NCBI GenBank assembly: GCA_964405435.1
Contig: CAYOOD010000021.1
Coordinates: forward strand, 1-64,000
Length of the DNA stretch: 64,000 bases
Direction of reading: 5' to 3'
Source: DVEG01 sp964405435
GTDB lineage: Bacteria; Cyanobacteriota; Cyanobacteriia; Cyanobacteriales; Oscillatoriaceae
Shown here: in pieces, positions 25,092 through 33,789 of the stretch
How the letters are laid out: the number at the start of each line of letters is the position of its first letter
Position numbering within the stretch: position 1 is the stretch's first letter
Program-made: the position numbers and the translations under genes
Notes under the pieces: model-generated
Told to the model about the DNA's origin: nothing
The model's database searches: none
What the model saw: the letters and a program-made list of their open reading frames with translations, nothing else

Positions 25092-28000
25092 CTAAGCGCT
25101 GAAGTATTTCGCAACCGGGTGATAAGTCACGATCGCAGTCGTTGATTGTTCGGGATACAATTGCTCGCTCTCATCCATGTACAGGTTGATGCGATCGCAT
25201 CCCAACAGCTCCAACTGCTTGTACTGATCCTGAATATTCGGGCACGCCGGATAGCCAAAACTGTAACGAGAACCGCGATATCGCTGCGCGAGCACGTCGC
25301 GAATATTATCCGGTTCCTCGCTGGCAAATCCCAGCTCTCGGCGAATGCGCGCGTGAGTCCATTCCGCCAGCGCTTCCGCTGTCTGCACCGCCAACCCGTG
25401 GAAATACAAATAATCCGTATATTGGTTGTCGGCAAACAGCTTTTGCGCGAACTCTGTCGCCACATGCCCCACCGTCACCGCTTGCATCGGGAAAACATCA
25501 ACGTGCCCCGATTCCTTCGGCGCGAAAAAGTCCGCAATGCACAGGCGGCGCAGCGATTTTTGCCGGGGAAATTCAAACGTCGCTACAGGCGTCGCGTTGC
25601 TGACATCTTGCCCGTTCTTCAAGAGTTCCGGAGCGTAGATTAACAGGGAATTCCCCTCGGCTTGAGTAGGGAAATAGCCGTAAACTACCTGCGGGTGCAG
25701 CAGCTTCTCTTCTAAAATCCGATGCTTCCACTGCTCTAAAATCGGATAAACTTTCTCTGCCAGAAAGCGATCGTATTCTTCCCGCGATTGTTCCTTGGGC
25801 TTGCGGAATTGCCACTGACCGGCTATCAGCGCTTGCAAGTCCAAATACGAGAATACTTCCTCTAGGGAAATATCCTCTGGCTGCAATACTTTCGTGCCCC
25901 AGAATGGCGGCGTCGGGCGATCGATATCGGCGGCTACGGCTTCAGAACGGCGCGTATCTATTACAGCCGGTTCCGCAGATGACTCGGCAACAGGAGCTTC
26001 ACTCGCGGGCTGTTTGTGCCCGTTCCCGGATGCCTGCGCGTTCTCCTCTGCTTCATCCAAAAAGCCCTTGATATCGTCCCATTTTCCGGCTGCCTTCGCT
26101 GGCATTAATTTATCCATGAAGTTCAGATCGGAAAAGGCATCTTTGCCGTAGATTACCTTGCCCTTGTAGGTGTTTTGGCAATCGTCGTGTACAAATTTTG
26201 GCGTCAGCGCTGCACCGCCTAGAATCACCGGCACGGTAATTCCTCGCTCGTTGAAAGTTTCCAGGTTCTCTTTCATAAAGGCGGTGGATTTCACCAGCAG
26301 CCCGCTCATAGCGATGCAATCAGCATTGTGCTTGTGGTAAGCCTCGATGATATTTTCTACCGGCTGCTTGATGCCCAGGTTGATGACTCGGTAGCCGTTA
26401 TTGGATAAAATGATATCGACGAGGTTTTTGCCGATGTCGTGTACGTCGCCTTTGACGGTGGCAATGATGAATGTACCTTTGGCATTATTGCCGGCTTCTG
26501 CCTTTTCCATGAAAGGCTCTAGATAGGCTACGGCGGCTTTCATGGTTTCGGCTGACTGCAATACAAAGGGCAGTTGCATTTGCCCGGAGGCAAACAGTTC
26601 CCCAACCACTTTCATGCCGTCGAGCAGGAAGGTGTTGATAATATCCAAGGGGGGATATTTTTCGATCGCTTTGGCGAGTTGTTCCTCTAAACCGATGCGT
26701 TCGCCGTCGATGATGTGGCGCTTGAGCCGTTCTTCGAGGGGGAGGTTTTCGTCAACGGCGCGATCGCGCTTCGTCGTTACGCCCTCAAACAGGTTCGTCA
26801 GTTCTGCTAGGGGATCGTAAACGCAAACCTCTCCCTCAAATTGGCGCTCGTCGTAAATCAACTTGCGGCAGACTTCCTGATGTTGCGGGTCGATTTTTGC
26901 CAGGGGCAGAATCTTGCTGGCGCTGACGATCGCAGCATCCATCCCCGCTTGCATCGCTTCGTGGAGGAAGACAGAATTCAGAACTTGCCGCGCTGCCGGG
27001 TTCAAGCCGAAGGAAATATTGGAAACGCCCAAGAGAATGTGACATCCCGGCAGTTCTTGCCGCATCCGCCGAATCGATTCGATCGTGGCTTTGCCGTTGG
27101 CGCGATCTTCTTCAATCCCGGTAGAAATCGGCAAGGCGAGGGGATCGAAAAAGAGTTCGTGGGCGGGGATGCCGAATGCGATCGCAGCGTGATAAGCGCG
27201 AGAAGCGATCGCAAATTTCTTGTCAGCCGTTCGCCCCATCCCTTCTTCATCAATAGTCCCCACCACCACGCCGGCACCGTACTGCTTTGCCAACTCCAGC
27301 ACTTTATAAAAACGGGGTTCCCCATCTTCAAAGTTCGTAGAATTCAGCAGGCATTTGCCACCAGCAACCTTTAAACCCGCCTCCATTTTTTCCCATTCCG
27401 TGGAGTCGAGCATCAGCGGCAGCGTTGCATTTGTCACCAGCCGAGACACTAATTCGCGCATGTCGCGCGCGCCGTCGCGCCCGACATAATCCACGTTCAC
27501 GTCGAGAACGTGCGCGCCCTCGCGCACCTGTTCGCGCGCGATCGACACCAACCCATCCCAATCCTCCGCATTCAACAAATCGCGGCATTTCTTAGAACCG
27601 CTGGCATTCAGACGCTCGCCGACAATCAGGAACGAATTATCTTGCTCGTAGGGTTGGGCGCTGTAAATCGATGCCGCCGACGGAAGATATTGCAGCGATT
27701 CTCGCACGGGGCTGGGATGTCCGTTCCAAACCCTCACGGGGCGCTGTTTCGGATGCAAAATTTTGGCAATATCTGCCAACTGCTCGATGTGAGCCGGTCG
27801 CGTGCCGCAGCAACCCCCAATCACCTGCACGCCCAAATCTTCCACGAAGTGCATCAGCGACATCCGCAGTTCCATCGGCGTCAGGCGGTAGTGAGCTTGC
27901 CCGCCGACATTTTCCGGCAAACCGGCGTTGGGAATGCAGGAAACCACAAACGGACAATTCTGCGACAGGTAGCGGACGTGCTCTTTCATCAAATCGGGGC

Positions 28001-28691
28001 CGGTGGCGCAGTTGAGCCCTAAAATATCGATGGGGTACGGCTCCAAAATCGCCACCACTGCACTAATATCAGTGCCCACAAGCATCGTGCCCGTGGTTTC
28101 CATCGTCACAGATACCATGATCGGGATGCGATCGCCCTTTTGCTGGAAAACTTCCTCGATCGCGTTGAGCGCTGCCTTGATTTGCAGCACGTCTTGGCAA
28201 GTTTCCACGATGAACAAATCAGCGCCGCCGTCGTAGAGCCCCGACGCCTGCTCGGCAAAAGCGTTTTTCAGGGTGTCGAAATCAATGTGTCCCAGCGTCG
28301 GCAGCTTCGTCCCGGGTCCCATCGAACCCGCGACAAAACGGGGTTTTTCCGGGGTGGAATATTCAGCAGCAACGCGCTTGGCGAGTGCGGCAGCGGTTTT
28401 ATTCAGGTCATAGGCTTTATCTGCGAGGTCGTATTCTGCCAGCACGATCGAGGTGCCGCCAAATGTATCGGTTTCGATGACATCGGCTCCGACTTCCAGA
28501 AAGCCCCGGTGGACTTTTTCCACCGCTTCCGGCTTGGTGTGGACGAGGTACTCGTTGCACCCTTCGTATTCTTTACCACCAAAGTCTTCTGCTGTCAAGT
28601 TTTGCACTTGCAGGTTGGTGCCCATCGCGCCGTCGAAGACGATGACGGGGCGTTCCGGGCTGTGCAGGCGATCGAGGAAGGCGCTTTTCAT
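25092..28691 (-). CDS. metH: cobalamin-dependent methionine synthase (MetH)
   Basis: 1199 residues, full length. It transfers methyl from methyl-tetrahydrofolate via cobalamin to homocysteine in the cytoplasm. Domains in order: homocysteine-binding (about 1-325, zinc ligands including Cys294-Cys295 in GGCCGT), folate-binding (from FLIVGERLNASG), cobalamin cap and binding (DVHDIGKNLV with the axial His near 752), a Pro/Ala/Ser linker (about 905-945), and the AdoMet activation domain. The activation domain contains RYSFGYPACPN. I see no B12 or SAM riboswitch in the 117 bp upstream. It is a monocistronic housekeeping gene. Confidence 0.97.
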   Translation of the reverse strand: MKSAFLDRLHSPERPVIVFDGAMGTNLQVQNLTAEDFGGKEYEGCNEYLVHTKPEAVEKVHRGFLEVGADVIETDTFGGTSIVLAEYDLADKAYDLNKTAAALAKRVAAEYSTPEKPRFVAGSMGPGTKLPTLGHIDFDTLKNAFAEQASGLYDGGADLFIVETCQDVLQIKAALNAIEEVFQQKGDRIPIMVSVTMETTGTMLVGTDISAVVAILEPYPIDILGLNCATGPDLMKEHVRYLSQNCPFVVSCIPNAGLPENVGGQAHYRLTPMELRMSLMHFVEDLGVQVIGGCCGTRPAHIEQLADIAKILHPKQRPVRVWNGHPSPVRESLQYLPSAASIYSAQPYEQDNSFLIVGERLNASGSKKCRDLLNAEDWDGLVSIAREQVREGAHVLDVNVDYVGRDGARDMRELVSRLVTNATLPLMLDSTEWEKMEAGLKVAGGKCLLNSTNFEDGEPRFYKVLELAKQYGAGVVVGTIDEEGMGRTADKKFAIASRAYHAAIAFGIPAHELFFDPLALPISTGIEEDRANGKATIESIRRMRQELPGCHILLGVSNISFGLNPAARQVLNSVFLHEAMQAGMDAAIVSASKILPLAKIDPQHQEVCRKLIYDERQFEGEVCVYDPLAELTNLFEGVTTKRDRAVDENLPLEERLKRHIIDGERIGLEEQLAKAIEKYPPLDIINTFLLDGMKVVGELFASGQMQLPFVLQSAETMKAAVAYLEPFMEKAEAGNNAKGTFIIATVKGDVHDIGKNLVDIILSNNGYRVINLGIKQPVENIIEAYHKHNADCIAMSGLLVKSTAFMKENLETFNERGITVPVILGGAALTPKFVHDDCQNTYKGKVIYGKDAFSDLNFMDKLMPAKAAGKWDDIKGFLDEAEENAQASGNGHKQPASEAPVAESSAEPAVIDTRRSEAVAADIDRPTPPFWGTKVLQPEDISLEEVFSYLDLQALIAGQWQFRKPKEQSREEYDRFLAEKVYPILEQWKHRILEEKLLHPQVVYGYFPTQAEGNSLLIYAPELLKNGQDVSNATPVATFEFPRQKSLRRLCIADFFAPKESGHVDVFPMQAVTVGHVATEFAQKLFADNQYTDYLYFHGLAVQTAEALAEWTHARIRRELGFASEEPDNIRDVLAQRYRGSRYSFGYPACPNIQDQYKQLELLGCDRINLYMDESEQLYPEQSTTAIVTYHPVAKYFSA

Positions 28692-28808
28692 AGGCGAGTA
28701 AAATTTATATATCGCTACAATTGTATCTATTCTGCAATATTGGCAAGAAAAAAGAGCGCTGACTGGCTGTAATAAGACGTCGATAACTGGATCGATCGAG
28801 TTCCTAAC

Positions 28809-29789
28809 CTACCCTAGCGTCACCTGCTGGTGTTCTAGCTGGGCAGTTGACATTTTTAGCTCGGTTTTGTCAGCGGCGGCTCGCTGCTCGGCTTGCACCC
28901 TCAGTGCAGCTAGTTTGGGAATCGCCGCGCGACTCATTTCGTAATAGTCTCTATAGCGTTCAATACCAATACAGCTAACGCCCACTGCTTCTGCTGCTGC
29001 TACTGTAGAACCCGATCCCATAAAAGGATCGAGAATAATCCCTTCACCTAGAGGAAGAGAAGCATAAACAATTTGACGCAGAAAAGACTGAGGCTTGAGA
29101 CTTGGGTGATTCGCGATTTTGCGTTCTTGCTGAGGCGTTCTTTCGCTAACAATTACATCATTAAACGGGTTGCCATCAGGGAGTCTTCTTAACCCGCCGG
29201 TTTGGAATTCTCGCAAGCAATCGCTGAGCTTCATTTTGGATGGCAGGGGTTTTCGCAAAATTCCCCACGGCTCGTAACAGCCTCTGGGCATTGACGAGAC
29301 ATGCGGAAATTCTGCTTCCGCATTTTTGGGGCGATCGCCTCCGCGCAGCGTTCGCACCAGCCTAATTAATTCGCCGCGAAACTCCAAACCCCCTTCAACG
29401 AGAGCCGCAAAGACTAACTGAGAGAGAAAGGCGTTACTGGCGATGAAGACGTGCCCCCCAGGGCGCAGCGCCCGCACGACTAATTTAGACCATTCGACGA
29501 AAAAAGATTGTAAAACGGTTCGTTCTTTTGGCGTGAGGGCGGTAAATCGCGGCAGGGGCGATCGTTGATGCCCGTCAAATGACGGGGGAATCCTCCAAAT
29601 CCCGCCTTTCCCGTTTTCCCGCTTGTTAATTTGCTCTAGGTCGTACTCTTTCACCCCATAGGGCGGATCGGTGACGACTGCGTGCAGGCTGCATTCGGGC
29701 ACGCGGCTGAGCCACTCAAAACAGTCTGCCTGCACGATCGCACAACCGCCTATTTGTTCCGATCGGTAGTCGAAAGCCCACGGAGTCAT
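28809..29789 (-). CDS. solitary beta-class DNA methyltransferase
   Basis: 326 residues. The catalytic motif TDPPYG (about 37-42) precedes the AdoMet motif DPFMGSGST (about 253-261), the beta-class order. DPPY suggests N6-adenine methylation. The C-terminal 40 residues are Ala- and Gln-rich helix. No restriction gene is adjacent. Together with the gene at 21565 it gives two unrelated solitary methylases within 8 kb. Confidence 0.88.
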   Translation of the reverse strand: MTPWAFDYRSEQIGGCAIVQADCFEWLSRVPECSLHAVVTDPPYGVKEYDLEQINKRENGKGGIWRIPPSFDGHQRSPLPRFTALTPKERTVLQSFFVEWSKLVVRALRPGGHVFIASNAFLSQLVFAALVEGGLEFRGELIRLVRTLRGGDRPKNAEAEFPHVSSMPRGCYEPWGILRKPLPSKMKLSDCLREFQTGGLRRLPDGNPFNDVIVSERTPQQERKIANHPSLKPQSFLRQIVYASLPLGEGIILDPFMGSGSTVAAAEAVGVSCIGIERYRDYYEMSRAAIPKLAALRVQAEQRAAADKTELKMSTAQLEHQQVTLG

Positions 29790-30019
29790 AAATTTAAATC
29801 TCTTAATTCTGTATTGAGACTATAACATTAGGCCGAGACTGGTCAATCAATCTCATTGAGAAAATTTAAATTATTTGCAGAACCATTTTATAGGTATTTT
29901 ATAGGAATCACGCCCCGACAATCATCCTTTAATAAGTTTATCTTTAAGTAGGTTGAGGTAAAAAAATAGAAACCCAACCTACCAAATTTACTTAAATAAA
30001 TATAGCCCCTATTTTCCCG
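29790..30019. other. AT-rich 230-bp gap
   Basis: Between a reverse-strand methylase start and the stop of the next reverse-strand gene. It contains AT-rich DNA and a GTAGGTTG...CCAACCTAC-type inverted repeat at about 29947-29982, possibly a terminator for the pilin-like gene. No gene seen. Confidence 0.45.
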
Positions 30020-30925
30020 CTAGTTGCTGACCTTTTGAAAACCTGGGGGGCATTGGGGTTGATTGTCTACTAGCATAGGCGGAGGAGGGGGAGATTTTGA
30101 AGGCTGTTCGCTTTCGCAAACGATCGCAACAGGCAGCATTTCGCCGGTTTCTGGACTTTTAACGGCAAAAGCTCCCCCAGTATAACTTTTCAAGATAATT
30201 AATTTAGGCGTAGCCATTGTTTGAACTCCATTTGAGCCGAGCAGTTTCACGCTGTAAGCGTAACTTTCTGTTTCTGGTTTGATGCCAATTTGCAATTCTT
30301 CCAAGCTAGAGGCAAAGCGCTCGTATTCTATAAAATAAGCTTGTGAAGCTCGGTTCATCGAGCCCACATAACTTTTGCCTTCAGCTTGACGCGCTCGGTT
30401 GACTTGCCCTCGCAAATCCAGCACGGTTCCCGCTGTCTGTTGCGCGACAATTGTATAATCCTCTGCGAGTTGTTCAGCCATATCGTTTGACAGGGAGGTT
30501 TTATCCACTTGACTCGCCCTCATTACTAAAGTCAACTGATTTTTATCTTCCGTAAGTTCTACAGTGGTGGGAATCTGAATCGCTTTTTCTCCGACTCCAA
30601 AAATCCAAGCCTTCCCTTCCAGCTTGCCCTTGCCCGCTGGCGCGAGTTCTACAAATAATGCCGGAAATAAAAAGCCAATAATTCGCCCATTACTGGGTTC
30701 TAACTGCATCCCTGGAAAAGTAGACGAATCGAGCATTTGTATAGCACCGCGCTGAACCGAAACCGTCTTCCAATTTCCGACAAAATCTTGGACTAAGGCT
30801 TCTGGATTTTGCGCGAGAACCAACGTGCAAGTCGGCAGGATACTGATTAACGCCGCCGTTACTCCAATCCCCGCGTGAAGCGCCGCTCTCCCAAAGGGAA
30901 TCACCCAATTTCTCTGAGGTATCAT
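30020..30925 (-). CDS. exported protein with type IV pilin-like G/H (Pilin_GH) domain
   Basis: About 301 residues from the ATG at 30925, which opens directly into a signal peptide (about 1-38, CTLVLAQ); the frame extends 27 codons further upstream. The middle part (about 40-150) is beta-rich with no recognised domain. Residues about 170-260 match Pilin_GH, with GKSYVGSMNRASQAYFIEYE and FASSLEELQIGI. The N-terminal pilin helix with its prepilin cleavage site is missing, so it cannot assemble like a normal pilin. It ends in a Pro/Ser-rich tail. Periplasmic role unknown. Confidence 0.7.
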   Translation of the reverse strand: MIPQRNWVIPFGRAALHAGIGVTAALISILPTCTLVLAQNPEALVQDFVGNWKTVSVQRGAIQMLDSSTFPGMQLEPSNGRIIGFLFPALFVELAPAGKGKLEGKAWIFGVGEKAIQIPTTVELTEDKNQLTLVMRASQVDKTSLSNDMAEQLAEDYTIVAQQTAGTVLDLRGQVNRARQAEGKSYVGSMNRASQAYFIEYERFASSLEELQIGIKPETESYAYSVKLLGSNGVQTMATPKLIILKSYTGGAFAVKSPETGEMLPVAIVCESEQPSKSPPPPPMLVDNQPQCPPGFQKVSN

Positions 30926-31009
30926 AAAACAACTCAAATTCTTCAAAATATTATATATCTTCTCGCAACCCCCTTGAGGAGCGATCGCTCGGTTTGCTGT
31001 CTGCATCAG

Positions 31010-31131
31010 CTAGCGGTAAAAATCGCGCCGATTGCCAACGTTCAGAACAGTTACGATTTGTTGCTTCTCGTAAATTTCATATTTGCTAACTCTTTCTGAG
31101 CGCGTCACCGGATAAAGATTTCGTAACTCAT
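31010..31131 (-). pseudogene. broken RelE/ParE-family toxin
   Basis: The ATG overlaps the antitoxin stop (ATGA, 31128-31131) and reads MSYEIFIR before a stop, a typical RelE beginning. A different frame then continues as YPVTRSERVSKYEIYEKQQ and IVTVLNVGNRRDFYR to a stop at 31010, a typical RelE/ParE end (VGxRRDxYR). The central part of the toxin is missing, so an internal deletion has joined the two ends out of frame. The toxin is inactive. Confidence 0.75.
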
Positions 31132-31331
31132 CCGCGCTCCTGCTCAATCTCAGCTAATGCTAGCTCCAAGGGAATTGCCTCATCATCAGCCGCTTTAGCA
31201 ACGTCATACGCCCGAATCGCTTCTAACTCTTCCAATTCCTCTAAGATTTTTTGGTAATCTGCTAGGTCCAAAAAAACTCCGATGCGATTTCCGTTCTCAT
31301 CCACTAGATAGCGTTCTTTAAATTGGCTCAT
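31128..31331 (-). CDS. small antitoxin of a RelE-type pair (toxin lost)
   Basis: 67 residues: FKERYLVDENGNRIGVFLDL then ADYQKILEELEELEAI and an acidic tail. This is the short Phd/YefM-like cyanobacterial antitoxin type, with an N-terminal DNA-binding or dimer part and a C-terminal toxin-binding helix. Its stop overlaps the start of the broken RelE-like gene. It survives without a working toxin and could still act in trans on other toxins. Confidence 0.75.
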   Translation of the reverse strand: MSQFKERYLVDENGNRIGVFLDLADYQKILEELEELEAIRAYDVAKAADDEAIPLELALAEIEQERG

Positions 31332-31487
31332 AGAAGTTGTTTTTAATGGCGATTTTTATTCATAGCTGCCTGCAATTATACCACTTTGAAGCGAATAATG
31401 GCTTGGGTGCCCGCAGTAAGACGTGTTTGTCCAATACTAGCACCCCTTGGCCTTTCTCAGCCAGTCGCGTGGCTTTCCCCTTCTTCT

Positions 31488-31512
31488 CCCCCTTCCCTTG
31501 AAGGGAAGGGGG
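31488..31512 (-). terminator. CCCCCTTCCCTT palindrome
   Basis: CCCCCTTCCCTT and AAGGGAAGGGGG form a perfect 12-bp inverted repeat around one base, 27 bases past the stop of the dual-OB gene on the reverse strand. It probably ends that operon. The same word is a common cyanobacterial intergenic repeat. Confidence 0.6.
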
Positions 31513-31538
31513 CTGGGGGGTTAGGTTTCTTCTCCCTT

Positions 31539-32273
31539 TTAAAAATAAAGGTCGTCAACCCCAAAATCATCCTCATTGGTTTCTCGGGCGATCGCTTGTT
31601 TTTCTTCTTTCGGCACTTCCACCACGCCTGCGATTAATTTCCAGCACGGATCGCCCCCTTCCCAATCGGGAGGTCGCCAAGGCATACTCAAACTCACGGT
31701 GACTAAACAGGGTGTCTGGGCTCGCTGCCCTAATTCCAATCGCCTCGTAAAGACTGGATCGGTAATCGGTGCTGTCAATGTTTGCCCGCTAGGCGTGACG
31801 ATTGTTCCTTCCCATTTTTCCACTCCCTCAAAGCGTTTTCCCGTCGCCCGCGCTGAAAACCCTACCGCTTTCACCAGTTGCAGGGTGTGGCGCATTGGCT
31901 GGGGCAGTGATTGCAAAAAGTCTACTGTCACATAGCGCTTGTCGTTGTGTAAAATATAGGTCGAGTTGCTGCAATATTTCAGCAAATCCCCAGGCGCAAT
32001 CCATCCGGCTCTCCGCCACATTCCCGGCAAAATTGAGAGATTTTCACTTTCAAAGTCATAATCTGGCCCTGTGGTAGCCAGAGGAATTTCTAAAATGTCT
32101 AATAAACTCGGTTCTAGGCGATCGATCGACCGCATCTCTTTCGGAACGCGCCCGTCGGACAAGTCGGAAACTGGACGAATCCACTTTCCGGTTGTTGGGT
32201 TAATTCCTGCGATGCACCGATCGCCTCGCTTCCACGAATTTGCGAGGCAAATGATTCGCGTCAGAGATGGCAT
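31539..32273 (-). CDS. dual OB-fold domain protein
   Basis: About 244 residues from ATG 32273, which overlaps the DUF488 stop by 13 bases; longer starts would run deep into that gene. It begins TRIICLANSWKRGDRCIAG followed by GKWIRPVSD, the signature of the dual OB-containing family. A second beta-rich half contains CLVTVSLSMPWRPPDWEGG and DPCWKLIAGVVE. OB folds suggest nucleic-acid binding. It is the third gene of a coupled operon with two DUF488 proteins. The joint function is unknown; a defence or repair role would be inference. Confidence 0.72.
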   Translation of the reverse strand: MPSLTRIICLANSWKRGDRCIAGINPTTGKWIRPVSDLSDGRVPKEMRSIDRLEPSLLDILEIPLATTGPDYDFESENLSILPGMWRRAGWIAPGDLLKYCSNSTYILHNDKRYVTVDFLQSLPQPMRHTLQLVKAVGFSARATGKRFEGVEKWEGTIVTPSGQTLTAPITDPVFTRRLELGQRAQTPCLVTVSLSMPWRPPDWEGGDPCWKLIAGVVEVPKEEKQAIARETNEDDFGVDDLYF

Positions 32274-32710
32274 ATTTTTAGATTTCCCCATTTTTCTTGC
32301 AAGTATTCTGCGACCAAGCGGCGGTGACAGTGATGGGGTGTCGGTTCGCTGCACAGCAAGCATCCCCCCTGTAAGATTTCTGGCGAAATTTTTTCCTCTA
32401 TTTTGCGCTGTTTTATCAAATCGAGAAATTTAGTTTCGTAAGTTTGCCAATCCCCTTTCTTTTTTTTATAAGCATCTAGCAGGTCTTGCGTGGGCGCTAG
32501 GTCGAGGAGGTGAACGTATTCGATATTGCCGATTTTCCGCAAGAAATACTCTAAATCCGATCGCTTGGCAAATCCCGCTAGCTGCGATACGTTATTCAGG
32601 CGGACATCGACAACGCGCTTGACGCCTGCCTCGACGAGGGAGTCGAAAAATTTTTGGGCGCTTTTTTGGGTAAAGCCGATGGTAAATAAATCAATCGGGG
32701 GATTCTTCAT
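32261..32710 (-). CDS. DUF488 family protein (second paralogue)
   Basis: 149 residues. DUF488 features: an N-terminal DLFTIGFTQKSAQKFFDSL, then VKRVVDVRLNNVSQLAGF, and the C-terminal LLCSEPTPHHCHRRLVAEYL with the paired Cys...CHR motif. It overlaps the upstream DUF488 gene by 20 bp and the downstream dual-OB gene by 13 bp, pointing to translational coupling. It shares the same motifs as its neighbour but is clearly diverged. Activity unknown. Confidence 0.85.
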   Translation of the reverse strand: MKNPPIDLFTIGFTQKSAQKFFDSLVEAGVKRVVDVRLNNVSQLAGFAKRSDLEYFLRKIGNIEYVHLLDLAPTQDLLDAYKKKKGDWQTYETKFLDLIKQRKIEEKISPEILQGGCLLCSEPTPHHCHRRLVAEYLQEKWGNLKICHL

Positions 32711-33299
32711 TGTTGCTTTTTCCTTTGACGTAGGCTATTTTATCTGCCTGTCGGGTATAGGCTTCGAGGATGCGTTCTTCGAGCGATCGCTGGTCGAATA
32801 AGCTGAGTTGGTGCAAGCCGTAAGTTTCCAGAAGCCTGTCTTCTAAGTGTTCGTGGGATTCCAGCTTGCCGTCTGGCAAAATGTGTGTTATCTTAACTTC
32901 TCGCTGTTGCAGGTGCCGGCAAACTAATATAGTCCGGTGGCAGGTCATCGGGTCTTTTTCGGCACACATTAGGGCAATTTTGTAAGTCTCTGCCCCTTTG
33001 AGCAATCGCTCAATTCCTTGCGAAAAGAGGGGAGTGGCTGCGATTCTTTCATAAAGGGCTTTTCCGCCTACATAACAGCTCGGATCTTCCGGTCTTGCGC
33101 CCAATTCTTTACCGAGAAAAACGTAACGGATTCCGGCATTTAGCAGCGCGTCTTTCAGGGTTCCTTGGTTGAAATGAGGCAAATAGCGACTGTGGGGGTG
33201 GGATCGCACGTCGGCAACCGCTGTGATTCCGTGCTGCTCGATCAAGGCAATAAATGCCTCGATACTGTGATTGGAGTGACCGATCGTATATATTTCCAT
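32691..33299 (-). CDS. DUF488 family protein (first paralogue)
   Basis: 202 residues from ATG 33299, placing MEIYTIGHSNHSIEAF at the N-terminus, the standard DUF488 beginning. It continues with ITAVADVRSHPHSRYLPHFN and LMCAEKDPMTCHRTILVC. The Cys...CHR motif and the early arginine-serine segment are intact. The C-terminal 50 residues (EDRLLETYGLHQLSLFDQ) are typical of longer members. First gene of the operon with the second DUF488 and the dual-OB gene. Confidence 0.88.
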   Translation of the reverse strand: MEIYTIGHSNHSIEAFIALIEQHGITAVADVRSHPHSRYLPHFNQGTLKDALLNAGIRYVFLGKELGARPEDPSCYVGGKALYERIAATPLFSQGIERLLKGAETYKIALMCAEKDPMTCHRTILVCRHLQQREVKITHILPDGKLESHEHLEDRLLETYGLHQLSLFDQRSLEERILEAYTRQADKIAYVKGKSNNEESPD

Positions 33300-33789
33300 C
33301 CTGCAACCCTCGCCAGCGAAGCGCAATTATACCATTTTTTCTGCATTTTACTGCACCCGAAAAGGCAGTGCGTTCCGCCTTTCTATATCACGATTGAACG
33401 TTACAATATAAAAGTTTATGTAAAAATATAAAAAGTTATGTAAAAAATAATCCGATGACTGGCGAGTCAAATTGACACTTATCGTAAAAAAAAGTTAAGT
33501 TAGTTACACTCGGTAACAATCCCGTCTGGCAGTGGCCTTACGTTTGAGCAAAAAATTAAGGCCATCAGACGAGCGTGCATCTGCTGCGTTACTTGACTTG
33601 ACCGACTTCGAGGGTGCATCGCCTAGCTCCAACGCGGCTCAGCACTGGGTAGTGGGCAGTAGACAGCGGGCACTAGGCACGCCCCACTCTCAGCCCCATG
33701 CTATCAATCCCATGCCCGATTTACAGGAGCTTTTCACCCTTTGCATCGTTGAATACAGTCACTTTCATCCGCGCAGGAGGTTCTAAACC
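33300..33789. other. 490-bp divergent intergenic region
   Basis: Between the DUF488 operon and the first PAS kinase. The part at 33400-33500 is strongly AT-rich with a near-direct repeat (AAAAGTTTATGTAAAAATAT and AAAAGTTATGTAAAAAATA), a plausible promoter or operator zone. The rest is unstructured. An AGGAGG at 33775-33780 serves the kinase start at 33790. Confidence 0.5.

Noticed and set aside
25146..28772. Many forward-strand open frames opposite metH
   Set aside because: Shadows of the strongly coding reverse strand of a well-recognised gene.
28692..28808. Riboswitch upstream of metH
   Set aside because: No B12-box or SAM-riboswitch core could be found in these 117 bases.
33532..33786. 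Forward open frame before the PAS kinase
   Set aside because: Composition is unlike a protein and it runs up to the kinase ribosome site; probably leader sequence.
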